Assembly: GCA_963747005.1 (NCBI GenBank)
Contig: CAVVDT010000015.1
Span: 186,001-250,000, forward strand
Source: CAVVDT01 sp963747005
Lineage (GTDB): Bacteria > Pseudomonadota > Alphaproteobacteria > Rhizobiales > Aestuariivirgaceae
Direction of reading: 5' to 3'
Length of the DNA: 64,000 bases
Part shown: positions 44,568 to 54,521 of the stretch, one piece after another
Layout: every line of letters starts with the position of its first letter
How positions within the stretch are numbered: the stretch's first letter is position 1
Made by a program: the position numbers and the translations under genes
Notes under the pieces: model-generated
What the model saw: only the letters and a program-made list of their open reading frames with translations
The model's database searches: none
Told to the model about the DNA's origin: nothing

Positions 44568-45377
44568 TCAGGTCCCCTGCTGGCTGGTTGGCTTGAGTTG
44601 CTGCCAGGTATTCTTTTGCGCCAGCATGCGCTTGAGATAGGCCATGTTGGCTTCAACGGTTGCCGGCGGCAGGTCACGGCTGGCCATTTCGCGCGCGGCA
44701 TCGAAGCGGCCCTGCAGGCCAAGCGCCAGGGCAAGGTTCTGGCGTACCTGCGGCTCTTCGGTGCCGCCGGGCAAAGCCAGCGCCTGCCGCAACGTCTTTT
44801 CGGCAAGGTCGAGCTTGCCTTCGAGCATGTAGGACATGCCGATATTGTTGTAGATCGAGATCTCGCCCGGCTTCATGACAAGTGCTGTCTGGTAGTACTG
44901 GCGGGCCTCGGCATATTTGCCCTGCTGGGCCAGCGCCGACCCCAGCGCCGAACGGGTCTTCCAGTCGGCCTTGCCGCCATCGACCACCTTGCGCAGGATG
45001 CCCTCGGCCTCCACACCGCGGCCGTTGGCGACCAGTTGCTTGCCGTAATAGATCGCGAACTCGGTGTTGTCGGGATTGTGCTCCATCACCGTTTCGAGCA
45101 CCTTGAGCGCTTCCTGACTCTGCTTCAGCGCCTGCAACTGGCGGGAATAGGCAACGCCCAGTTGCACGTTGCCGGGATCGGCCTGCCACGCCTTGCCGGC
45201 GATTGCCGTCTCCTTGATGGACGGCTCAGTGGTGCTGCTGGTACTGAGGTTGTCGAGCGATTGGGTGCTTGCCAGACGCGCCCCGCAGGCGCCGAGCGCC
45301 GCGACCAGTGCCGCGGCCATGACAAACCGGGCAATCAGGCGGCCTTCCGGGCGTCGGGCGATGCTGTCGGGCGTCAT
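44568..45377 (-). CDS. TPR-repeat lipoprotein (TadD-like)
   Basis: 269 residues from the ATG at 45377 with GGAG about 7 bases upstream. The signal sequence ends in the lipobox LGAC, so Cys ~31 should be lipidated. From about residue 70, four or more tetratricopeptide repeats are recognisable (LGVAYSRQLQALKQSQEALKVLE, SALGSALAQQGKYAEARQYYQ, ISIYNNIGMSYMLEGKLDLAEKTL, all typical A/G-Y pattern). It resembles the pilus-assembly protein TadD, but no other tad genes are near, so a general scaffold role is equally possible. Confidence 0.8.
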   Translation of the reverse strand: MTPDSIARRPEGRLIARFVMAAALVAALGACGARLASTQSLDNLSTSSTTEPSIKETAIAGKAWQADPGNVQLGVAYSRQLQALKQSQEALKVLETVMEHNPDNTEFAIYYGKQLVANGRGVEAEGILRKVVDGGKADWKTRSALGSALAQQGKYAEARQYYQTALVMKPGEISIYNNIGMSYMLEGKLDLAEKTLRQALALPGGTEEPQVRQNLALALGLQGRFDAAREMASRDLPPATVEANMAYLKRMLAQKNTWQQLKPTSQQGT

Positions 45378-45517
45378 CTGGAACTCCAGCCGGGCGGGCG
45401 CCGGAATCGGCTCTCCCCTGTCCTGGCAGAGATCATCGAAGACAGTCGTCAACAAAGCATTAACCATAAAGAGAATGAACGCCCGGCGATGCCCGCGAGG
45501 GGTGCGGTGAATGGCGC

Positions 45518-46213
45518 TCAGTCCAGCCCCATCATGCCGACAAGTTCGCCTGAGGTCATCACGTGGCAATAGATCATGTTGATGATCTCCAGTTCCCTGG
45601 CGTGCAGCTCGTCGCTGCCGGCCGCGCAGCAGTCCTCGATGACCACCACGTTGAAGCTCTCGTCTGCCAGGCTGCGAACCGTGGAGGAGACGCACTGGTC
45701 GGTGAAGATGCCACAGCACACGACGTTGCGGATGCCGAGATTGGTGAGGATGAGCCGCAGGTTGGTGCCGGTCAGCGCCGAATCGGTGGTCTTGGTCACC
45801 ACGATCTCATCGCCCTGCGGCTCAAGTTCTGGCACCAGTTGCGAAGGGGCGAGGTTCTTCGGCAGCAGCAGGTTGTTCCAGCCCGGCTTCTTCTGGCTGA
45901 GCGAACGGTCGCGCCCGTCCCCGGTCTGGCAGGCGATGCGGGCGAACAGGCATTCAATGCCGCCCTGGCGGAAACGGGACAACAGGTCGGCGGTGCGCGG
46001 GATGACCTGGGCGTTCATGCGTTCGTGGAACGGCGTCCAGGCATCGAAGCGGGCCTGCTCTTTGGCCGAAAGGCCGGCGCGGTCGGGCCGCTCCAGATAG
46101 GTGTTCTGTATATCGATCACCAGCAGCGCCGTTTCGGCGGGCTTGAGATCGAGATCAGCGGGTTCGGGCGCGCCTTGGTAATAGATGGAGCGCCAGTCCG
46201 TCTTCCAGTTCAT
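45518..46213 (-). CDS. Isochorismatase-family cysteine hydrolase
   Basis: 231 residues. The catalytic triad is visible: Asp in LLVIDIQNTYLE, Lys in VVTKTTDSALTG and Cys in GIFTDQCVSSTVRSLADE. The family splits amides and related bonds (for example ureidoacrylate, biuret, N-carbamoylsarcosine); the substrate here is unknown. It begins 20 bases after the dehydratase small-subunit gene and probably belongs to that operon. Confidence 0.85.
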   Translation of the reverse strand: MNWKTDWRSIYYQGAPEPADLDLKPAETALLVIDIQNTYLERPDRAGLSAKEQARFDAWTPFHERMNAQVIPRTADLLSRFRQGGIECLFARIACQTGDGRDRSLSQKKPGWNNLLLPKNLAPSQLVPELEPQGDEIVVTKTTDSALTGTNLRLILTNLGIRNVVCCGIFTDQCVSSTVRSLADESFNVVVIEDCCAAGSDELHARELEIINMIYCHVMTSGELVGMMGLD

Positions 46214-46233
46214 TCGGGGCCTCTTGGAAAGGG

Positions 46234-46665
46234 TCAGTAGCGGAAGGTGTAGAGGCCGCGCTTTTCATAGACCTGGGCGGCTTCTTCGACGAAAAGGGCC
46301 AGCCGTTCTGCCTTGTAGGTGGTGCGCAAGGTCGACGCCATGGCGGCGAGATCGGTGGCGCTGCGTGCCCGCCCGGGGCGCAGCAGTTCGTAAACCGCCA
46401 TGATCACGTCCTGCGGCACATCGGCCATCTCGGCGGCGCGTTCGAGGTTTTCCGCCAGCCGCGGCCGCCCCGCCGAACGGGCGATGTCGGCCTGCAGGCG
46501 CAGCATCTCCGGCGTGATGGTGAGGTCGGCCATGGTCGCCTCGCCCGCCATGATGGCATCCAGTGTAATCTCTTCGATGGCCTTGCCGCGCCGCCCGCGC
46601 ACCAGTTCCGGGCGCTTCTCGGCCAGCGGATAATCGCCCGCCCCGACTTTTGCCTTGTCGCTCAC
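46234..46665 (-). CDS. B12-dependent glycerol/diol dehydratase, small subunit
   Basis: 143 residues from a GTG at 46665 that overlaps the large-subunit stop (GTGA). Blocks DYPLAEKRPELVRGRRGKAIEEITLDAIMAGE and TPEMLRLQADIARSAGRPRLAENLERAAEM are those of PduE/DhaB3-type small subunits, and the C-terminus LYTFRY is typical. It assembles with the fused subunit to form the adenosylcobalamin enzyme. A longer frame upstream lies inside the preceding gene and is not needed. Confidence 0.9.
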   Translation of the reverse strand: MSDKAKVGAGDYPLAEKRPELVRGRRGKAIEEITLDAIMAGEATMADLTITPEMLRLQADIARSAGRPRLAENLERAAEMADVPQDVIMAVYELLRPGRARSATDLAAMASTLRTTYKAERLALFVEEAAQVYEKRGLYTFRY

Positions 46666-48944
46666 GCCGCACCCTTCAAGAATTCCAGCGCGATTTCCTC
46701 TGGCGCCGCCCCGTCGCGGCAAAGCCCGGTCTCGATGGCATAGATGAGGGCGACACGGGCATGAAAGCGCGCCCCCAGCGCCTCGCCGTTGGTGGGCACC
46801 ACCACCGGCTCGGGCATCTCCTCTGCGGCATAGGTGGCGGCGTTGCGCCCCAGGCCCGAATAATGTTCGAGCGTGGTGATCGGGGCGTTGGAGAAAAGCT
46901 CCAGATTGTTGTGCGGCAGACGCTCCTTCTGGTGGATGACGGCAGTGCCCTTGGCCTGCAGGCCGATGCCGATGCCGGAGCCTGAAAGCCGTGCCGCCGA
47001 AAGACCGAGGAAGGAGGTATCGCCGGTGTGATGCATCCTGACGATGCGGGCCCGCTTGCCTTTTTCCTCGATGCCGCCAACGATGGCCCTGAGGACACGG
47101 CTCAAGGGATGGCCGGCCAGGGTCCGGAAGAGTTTTTCACCGAAGGCGGGCGAAATCCCCACCACCACTTCATCCGGGTCGTTGCCGGCCTTGGCCGGCC
47201 CCATACTGCGATAGGCGATGCGTCCGGCCTCGGCGGCCTCGTAGGTCGCTTCCGCCCGCAACACCTCGTCACGGTCGAGGACGTCGCGAATGGCGGCGAT
47301 CTCGGAGCGCCGGCCGGCGCTCATGCGGTAGCCGCTGCCCGGTCCGCCATAGTCGTTGGGGTCGTTGACGGCGGAAATCACCCGGTCGCCGCGCACCACG
47401 GCCGAGGTCTGGAGGTAATCGCCCGACACCCTGAGCTTGACCAGGAACAGCAGGTTTTCCGCCTCGGTCTGAAAGCCGCGCTTCTTGAGTGCCTTGATGA
47501 CGTCGACGACGGTGATGCCGCGATCCTTGATCGCCGCGGATATGCCCGCCACCTGGCGCGGCATGAAGCTCCTGGTCTCGCGCGAGCCCGAAGCGGCGAT
47601 CACCGAGGCCTTCATCGCCTCGTCAATGGTGCCGAGACCCAGTTCCTCGAAGACCGCCGACAGCGCCTCGATACCGCGCCGGCGGACATCCAGCGCTTTT
47701 GTCTCCTCGACCGGCGTCAGGCCGCCGTCAGCCTCGAAATCCCGCTGCAGCACCAGGAATTCCTCCATTTCCTCGCCATTGAAGAGCGACGGATTGAAGG
47801 AATTGTCATATTTAAGTATCGAGCCGAAACCGGAACAGATGAGATCCGATCCACCGATCAGGTAGGGCAGGATCTTGGCGCCGATGCGGACTTCCGATTC
47901 AGACGAACGGGCATCGTTGCCGCTGGCGCATTCCAGATCGAGCCACACCGCGATGAGGTTTTCCGCCATAAGCCCGCGCACACCGCCGGGGATGCTGGCG
48001 GCCAGCGGCGCCCCGTCGATGCCGCCGTTCTGGGTGCCTTGCGCGCCCATGGCGCGCTGCATGCATAAGCAGCGCGCCTCCAGATAGAGCAGCGACTTGG
48101 CCTCATGAAAGCCCATCAGCAATTCCGACGCCGCCCCCGAGGTGCAGCGCATCTTGATGCCGCGCGAAGCGTAGGCCGCGGTGAGCCAGGCCTTTGACCA
48201 CGGCGTGTCGTCGCCGTCGATGAAGGCCCTTTCGGTGCCGTAGACCGACACGGTCTCGGCATAGGAGGTAAAGCCCGCCATGCCGATCTGCAGTTCCTCG
48301 GCCTCCTCGCTCGAGCACTGGAAGAGGGTCCCGGCCCGCCCCACCGTCGCCCCGACGCAGCATGCAAGGGCGTTCGACCAGGCATTGCGCGACACCCGCA
48401 TGGTGGTCTCGATCTCGTCGAACCCGAAGGCGACCGCGGTAGCGGCATCGGCGGCAAGCTGTACGGGATCGTCCTTGGCGTTGGTGACGTGCCCCTGGTT
48501 GCCGGGGGTACGCCTGGCCCGCATCTTGGAATAGGCAAAGGCTATTTCCATGGAATTGAGGTGTGCCACCACCTCGGCCAGCTTGGCTGGCGTCATGCCG
48601 TGGGCAAGCCGCGTCAGTTCGCTGCGTGGCACGTGCATGTCGACCAGCATGCGGGCGATCTCGATGGACGGCATGGCCATGGCCTCTTCCACCACCTCCG
48701 GGTCGAGATGATGGCGGGCGATGAACATGTCGATCATGTCGAAGTCGGCCTCGGGCACCCCGTCGAGTTCGGTGATGCGGCTGCCCGACATGGCGACACC
48801 GGGCCTGGGATCACACGCGCCGGCCATGACGGAAAAGCCGTTGGCGGGATCCTCGGCGGCAAAGTTGTCGAGGCGCAAGGGCCGCTCATCCCAGTCGGAA
48901 AAGCGCTTCCAGCGATTGGGTGCGGCCTGGCTGGTGTCGGACAT
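46662..48944 (-). CDS. B12-dependent glycerol/diol dehydratase, fused large + medium subunits
   Basis: 760 residues from the ATG at 48944. Residues ~1-560 match the PduC/DhaB1 TIM-barrel subunit: NSMEIAFAYSKMRARRTPGNQ, TLFQCSSEEAEELQIGM and CTSGAASELLMG. From about 585 (DEVVVGISPAFGEKLFRTLAG) the medium subunit PduD/DhaB2 follows, with RIVRMHHTGDTSFLG and LPHNNLELFSNAPI-like blocks. In enteric bacteria these are two proteins; a fused form is known in some actinobacteria and alphaproteobacteria. The enzyme turns glycerol into 3-hydroxypropionaldehyde or 1,2-propanediol into propanal. No reactivase gene or microcompartment gene is visible nearby. Confidence 0.9.
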   Translation of the reverse strand: MSDTSQAAPNRWKRFSDWDERPLRLDNFAAEDPANGFSVMAGACDPRPGVAMSGSRITELDGVPEADFDMIDMFIARHHLDPEVVEEAMAMPSIEIARMLVDMHVPRSELTRLAHGMTPAKLAEVVAHLNSMEIAFAYSKMRARRTPGNQGHVTNAKDDPVQLAADAATAVAFGFDEIETTMRVSRNAWSNALACCVGATVGRAGTLFQCSSEEAEELQIGMAGFTSYAETVSVYGTERAFIDGDDTPWSKAWLTAAYASRGIKMRCTSGAASELLMGFHEAKSLLYLEARCLCMQRAMGAQGTQNGGIDGAPLAASIPGGVRGLMAENLIAVWLDLECASGNDARSSESEVRIGAKILPYLIGGSDLICSGFGSILKYDNSFNPSLFNGEEMEEFLVLQRDFEADGGLTPVEETKALDVRRRGIEALSAVFEELGLGTIDEAMKASVIAASGSRETRSFMPRQVAGISAAIKDRGITVVDVIKALKKRGFQTEAENLLFLVKLRVSGDYLQTSAVVRGDRVISAVNDPNDYGGPGSGYRMSAGRRSEIAAIRDVLDRDEVLRAEATYEAAEAGRIAYRSMGPAKAGNDPDEVVVGISPAFGEKLFRTLAGHPLSRVLRAIVGGIEEKGKRARIVRMHHTGDTSFLGLSAARLSGSGIGIGLQAKGTAVIHQKERLPHNNLELFSNAPITTLEHYSGLGRNAATYAAEEMPEPVVVPTNGEALGARFHARVALIYAIETGLCRDGAAPEEIALEFLKGAA

Positions 48945-49017
48945 GGGCTTGATCCCCCGATTGACGCGCGCAAAGCTTGTGGGCGGTTGCGCCAAAGGTC
49001 AAGGGGCAGAAGGGCCC

Positions 49018-50889
<1,872 letters not shown>

Positions 50890-50991
50890 GCAATTCCCGG
50901 TTCCTGAAGGAGGACCTCTCTTAGCAGACGAACGTGGGGTTGATCCAATCCAACTGCAACGGCTGGCGAGGCTGCCGAAAGGCCGGCCGCC

Positions 50992-51918
50992 TCAGAACCC
51001 CACCATGTCGCCGCCCTTCAGTTCCAGGATCTCGCGCGCCTGCTCAGGGGAAGCGACGGCAAGCCCCAGCCCCTCGATGATCTGCCGCACCTTCTTGACC
51101 TGCTCGGCATTGGAGCGCGCCAACTGGCCGGGGCCGATCCACAGGCTATCCTCCAGCCCGACCCGCACATTGCCGCCCATCGACGCCGCCATGGCCGCCA
51201 CCCGCAACTGGTTGCGCCCCGCCCCCAGCACCGACCAGCGGTAGTCGCTGCCGAACAGACGGTCGGCGGTGCGCTTCATGTGGGCGATATCTTCCGGGTG
51301 CGGGCCGATGCCGCCGAGGATGCCGAACACCGACTGCACGAAGAACGGCGGCTTGACGATGCCGCGCTCGGCGAAGTGGGCAAGCGTATAGAGGTGGCCG
51401 ATATCGTAGCACTCGATCTCGAAGCGGGTGCCGTTCTCCGCGCAGGTCGTCAGGATGTATTCGATGTCGGCGAAGGTGTTCTTGAAGATACGTTCGCGCG
51501 AGCCTTCCAGATAGGGCCGCTCCCAGTCATGCCTGAACTCGGAAAATCGCTGCAGCATGGGATAGAGGCCGAAGTTCATCGTCCCCATGTTGAGCGAGGC
51601 GATTTCCGGCCGGAAGGTCGCCGCCGGGCGCACCCGCTCCTCGATGGTCATGGTGGCCGCCCCGCCGGTGGTGATGTTGACCACACATCCCGAGCGCTGC
51701 TTGATCACCTTGAGAAAAGGCTCGAAGGCTTCGGGGCGCTGGTCGGGCCGCCCGTCCTTCGGGTCGCGGGCATGCAGGTGGACGACGGCGGCGCCCGCCT
51801 CGGCGGCGCCGATGGCCGCTTCGGCGATCTCTTCTGGTGTGACCGGCAGATGCGGCGACATGGAAGGCGTGTGGATCGAGCCGGTGACGGCGCAGGTGAT
51901 GATGACGGGGCGTGGCAC
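50992..51918 (-). CDS. BKACE family (DUF849) beta-keto acid cleavage enzyme
   Basis: 308 residues, TIM barrel. ITCAVTGSIHTPSMSPHLPVTPEEIAEAA and VVHLHARDPKDGRP give the family N-terminus with the two zinc His in HLH; CVVNITTGGA, and NVRVGLEDSLWI contains the catalytic Glu. BKACE enzymes cleave a beta-keto acid with acetyl-CoA to give acetoacetate and a CoA ester (3-keto-5-aminohexanoate in lysine fermentation, dehydrocarnitine and others). The substrate here is undetermined. It appears to be a single-gene unit. Confidence 0.9.
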   Translation of the reverse strand: MPRPVIITCAVTGSIHTPSMSPHLPVTPEEIAEAAIGAAEAGAAVVHLHARDPKDGRPDQRPEAFEPFLKVIKQRSGCVVNITTGGAATMTIEERVRPAATFRPEIASLNMGTMNFGLYPMLQRFSEFRHDWERPYLEGSRERIFKNTFADIEYILTTCAENGTRFEIECYDIGHLYTLAHFAERGIVKPPFFVQSVFGILGGIGPHPEDIAHMKRTADRLFGSDYRWSVLGAGRNQLRVAAMAASMGGNVRVGLEDSLWIGPGQLARSNAEQVKKVRQIIEGLGLAVASPEQAREILELKGGDMVGF

Positions 51919-52063
51919 AAGCGGGGCTCCTTGAAGGGGGGCTCAGGCGTTGGTCCCCTTATCCGATGACCGGCCGCCGCCGGCAACCCCGCAACATGCA
52001 TGGCTGGCGTGCGCCGCCGGGCGCTTTGTGGCATGCTGGCGGCGGGCGTGGCCTCAAAGGCGA

Positions 52064-52085
52064 TTGTCAGCGCTTTGTCATGGGG
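52064..52085 (+). promoter_or_regulatory. 11-bp direct repeat, candidate response-regulator site
   Basis: TTGTCAGCGCT at 52064-52074 is followed directly by TTGTCATGGGG at 52075-52085, so TTGTCA recurs with an 11-bp period. Direct repeats at one helical turn are the usual binding geometry of OmpR/PhoB-family regulators. The site ends 19 bases before the PepSY start, at the head of an operon that encodes such a regulator. Confidence 0.4.
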
Positions 52086-52104
52086 CAAAAACTAGGCAGT
52101 AGGC

Positions 52105-52452
52105 ATGATCGCTCTTGAGAAATCCTACAGCAGCCGCATGATCTTGGTTGTGGCCCTCACAGCCCTGGTGCTGGGCAGTGCAGTTGCGCGCGCCGACGGC
52201 AATGTCCTCAAGGATCACGACGACGAGGCCGAAGCCGTCTATCAGGCTCAGAAGTCCGGTCGCTTCGCGCCGCTTGCCGCCGCACTTGCCAAGGCCAGGT
52301 TGCCGCAGGGCAGTGAGGTGGTGAATGTCGCCCTGGAGAACGAGCACGGCATCCCGGTCTATGAGATCTATTATATCGATCCCGGCGGACGCCGCCTCAA
52401 ATTGCGCCTCGATGCCCGTAGCGGCAATCGCATGAAGGAAGGTGGAGAATAG
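52105..52452 (+). CDS. PepSY-domain periplasmic protein
   Basis: 115 residues. A signal peptide (RMILVVALTALVLGSAVARA) precedes a single PepSY-like domain of about 80 residues: AVYQAQKSGRFAPLAAALAKAR, VVNVALENEHGIPVYEIYYID and KLRLDARSGNRM. A start at the ATG at 52138 is also possible. Such small proteins often stand before OmpR-type two-component genes and may modulate the sensor in the periplasm. The regulator gene starts 3 bases after its stop. Confidence 0.82.
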   Translation: MIALEKSYSSRMILVVALTALVLGSAVARADGNVLKDHDDEAEAVYQAQKSGRFAPLAAALAKARLPQGSEVVNVALENEHGIPVYEIYYIDPGGRRLKLRLDARSGNRMKEGGE

Positions 52453-52455
52453 GCG

Positions 52456-53121
52456 ATGCGGATTCTCGTTGCCGAAGACGACCTGCGCATCCAGGCCGAC
52501 GTGGCCGCCGTCCTCACCGCCAGCGGCTTCATTCCGGAAGTGGAATCCGACTCAGAGGAAATCTGGTTCCGCGGCGATACCGAGGATTTCGGCGCTGTCA
52601 TCCTCGATCTCGGCCTGCCGCTCATGGACGGTCTCACCATCCTCAAGAAGTGGCGGGCGGCGGGGCGCAATTTCCCCGTGCTGGTGCTGACGGCGCGCGG
52701 CTCATGGTCGGAGCGGGTGGAGGGGATCGACGCAGGCGCCGACGATTATCTGCCGAAACCGTTCGAGATGGACGAATTGATGGCGCGCTTGAGGGCCATC
52801 ATCCGCCGCACCGGCGGCCATGCCGCCCCCGCCATCACCATCGGCGATGTGACGCTCGATCCGCGCCAGATGCGGGTCTCGGTGCGTTCGGTGCCGATCC
52901 AGCTTTCGCCGCAGGAATACCGCCTCGTCTCCTATCTGATGCTGCACGCCGGCCGCGTGGTATCGCAGCAGGAACTGGCCGAGCAGCTTCACGCCGAACA
53001 TTTCGCGCGCGAATCCAACGCCGTCGAGGTGCTGGTCGGCCGGGTGCGCAAGAAGCTCGGGGCCGATATCATCGAGACCCGTCGTGGCTTCGGCTATATC
53101 GTCGAGCCCAAGCCCGCATGA
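52456..53121 (+). CDS. OmpR/PhoP-family response regulator
   Basis: 221 residues. Receiver domain with acidic pocket EDD, phospho-acceptor Asp51 in VILDLGLPLMDG and the conserved Lys in DDYLPKPFEMDEL, then a winged-helix DNA-binding domain (about 125-217) with LSPQEYRLVSYLMLHAGRVVS and VGRVRKKLGADIIETRRGFGY. It is coupled to the kinase gene by ATGA. The group resembles PhoP/QseB/TctD-type regulators; the signal is unknown. Confidence 0.92.
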   Translation: MRILVAEDDLRIQADVAAVLTASGFIPEVESDSEEIWFRGDTEDFGAVILDLGLPLMDGLTILKKWRAAGRNFPVLVLTARGSWSERVEGIDAGADDYLPKPFEMDELMARLRAIIRRTGGHAAPAITIGDVTLDPRQMRVSVRSVPIQLSPQEYRLVSYLMLHAGRVVSQQELAEQLHAEHFARESNAVEVLVGRVRKKLGADIIETRRGFGYIVEPKPA

Positions 53122-54521
53122 CGCTGCGCTCGCTCAGGCTGCGGCTGTTCCTGTTTGCCTTCGCCGGCATTACCGCCACCCTCATTCTTGCCGGTATCGG
53201 CCTGACCTCGCTGTTCGAACGGCATGTGGAACGGCGCATTGGCGAAGAACTAGATACCCATGTCGCCCAGATCGCCGGCAGCCTCAGGGTCGATGCCGCA
53301 GGCGCCCTCTCGCTGGCGCGCGGGCCCGCCGATCCGCGCTTCAATCAGGTGTACGGCGGTCTCTACTGGCAGGTGAAGGACGAAAAGACCGGCGCCCTGT
53401 TGCGCTCGCGCTCGTTGTGGGACAGCGATCTGGCACTCGCCCCCGACAGTGCCGCCCCCGGCGCCGTCGTGGTGCGCGCCGCCAACGGGCCGGACGGCAA
53501 GCCGCTGATCGTCCATGAGCGCCGGCTGATCATTGAGAACGGCGCCAGCGAAGTGCCGGTGGTCATAGCGGTCGCCATCAATCACGCGGTGGTGGATACC
53601 CTGCGCGTCGGCTTTGCGCGCGACCTGCTGCCGGGACTGAGCCTCCTCGGGGTGCTGCTGCTGGCCGGCCTGTGGTTCCAGGTGCGCGCCGGCCTCGCCC
53701 CGCTGACGACGCTGGAGGACGCCATCAGGGAAATCCGTGAAGGCACCGCGCGGCGCCTGTCGAGCGACGTGCCCGAAGAGGTCGAGCCTCTGGTCGGCGA
53801 GGTCAACAGCCTTCTCGATGCCCAGGAGGTGGCCATCAAGCGGGCGCATGACCGGGCCGGCGATCTGGCGCACGGCCTGAAGACCCCGCTGACGGCGCTG
53901 GCCAGCGACGTGCGCCGCCTGCGCCAGGCCGGCGAGGGCGCGATTGCCGACGACATCCAGCTTTCCGCCCAGATCATGCACCGCCACATCGAGCGCGAAC
54001 TGGCCCGCACGCGGCTGCGCCAGCAGCGTGGCCAGCGCCTCGCCTCGGCCCTCGCGCCGGCCGTCGCCGCCATCGTCAAGACGGTGGCGCGCACCCCCAA
54101 CGGCGAGCACGTCGCCTTCGATGTCCGCGTCGGCCGCGATGCGGCCATTGCCGTCGATCCCGACGACCTCAACGACATTCTCGGCAACCTGGTGGAAAAC
54201 GCCGCCCGCTATGCCCGCACCCGGGTCGCGATTTCAGCCCTGCCCGCCGGCCGCGATGTCACCGTCAGGGTGGAGGACGACGGCCCCGGCGTCGCTGCAA
54301 AAAACCTCGACAGGCTGTTCGAGCGCGGCCGCAGGCTGGATGAAAAGGGCGGCAGCGCCGGCCTCGGCCTTGCCATCGTGCAGGACATCCTCACCGAGTA
54401 CGGCAGCGCCCTGAAGGCCGAGCCTTCCGAACTGGGCGGGCTGGCCCTGAGCTTCATGGTCCGCAGCGGTGCCGAACCGGTTCAGGCGCCGCGCATCGGC
54501 CAGGTGTCCGACAGCCGGTAG
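53118..54521 (+). CDS. Sensor histidine kinase
   Basis: 467 residues from the ATG at 53118. Two membrane segments (about 10-30 and 165-185) flank a ~135-residue periplasmic sensor that contains GGLYWQVKDEKTGALLRSRSL, a pattern seen in PhoQ-like kinases. After a HAMP-like linker the H-box is DLAHGLKTPLTAL, the N-box LGNLVENAARYA, and the G boxes VEDDGPGV and GSAGLGLAI. The last ~40 bases overlap the convergent proline-racemase-family gene. Confidence 0.92.
   Translation: MTLRSLRLRLFLFAFAGITATLILAGIGLTSLFERHVERRIGEELDTHVAQIAGSLRVDAAGALSLARGPADPRFNQVYGGLYWQVKDEKTGALLRSRSLWDSDLALAPDSAAPGAVVVRAANGPDGKPLIVHERRLIIENGASEVPVVIAVAINHAVVDTLRVGFARDLLPGLSLLGVLLLAGLWFQVRAGLAPLTTLEDAIREIREGTARRLSSDVPEEVEPLVGEVNSLLDAQEVAIKRAHDRAGDLAHGLKTPLTALASDVRRLRQAGEGAIADDIQLSAQIMHRHIERELARTRLRQQRGQRLASALAPAVAAIVKTVARTPNGEHVAFDVRVGRDAAIAVDPDDLNDILGNLVENAARYARTRVAISALPAGRDVTVRVEDDGPGVAAKNLDRLFERGRRLDEKGGSAGLGLAIVQDILTEYGSALKAEPSELGGLALSFMVRSGAEPVQAPRIGQVSDSR

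Noticed and set aside
48945..49017. Possible cobalamin riboswitch before the B12-dependent dehydratase.
   Set aside because: Only 73 bases separate the genes, too short for the riboswitch, and no B12-box-like sequence is seen.
52650..53117. Extension of the histidine-kinase frame into the response-regulator gene.
   Set aside because: Kinase similarity and the membrane segment start at the ATG at 53118, which overlaps the regulator stop.
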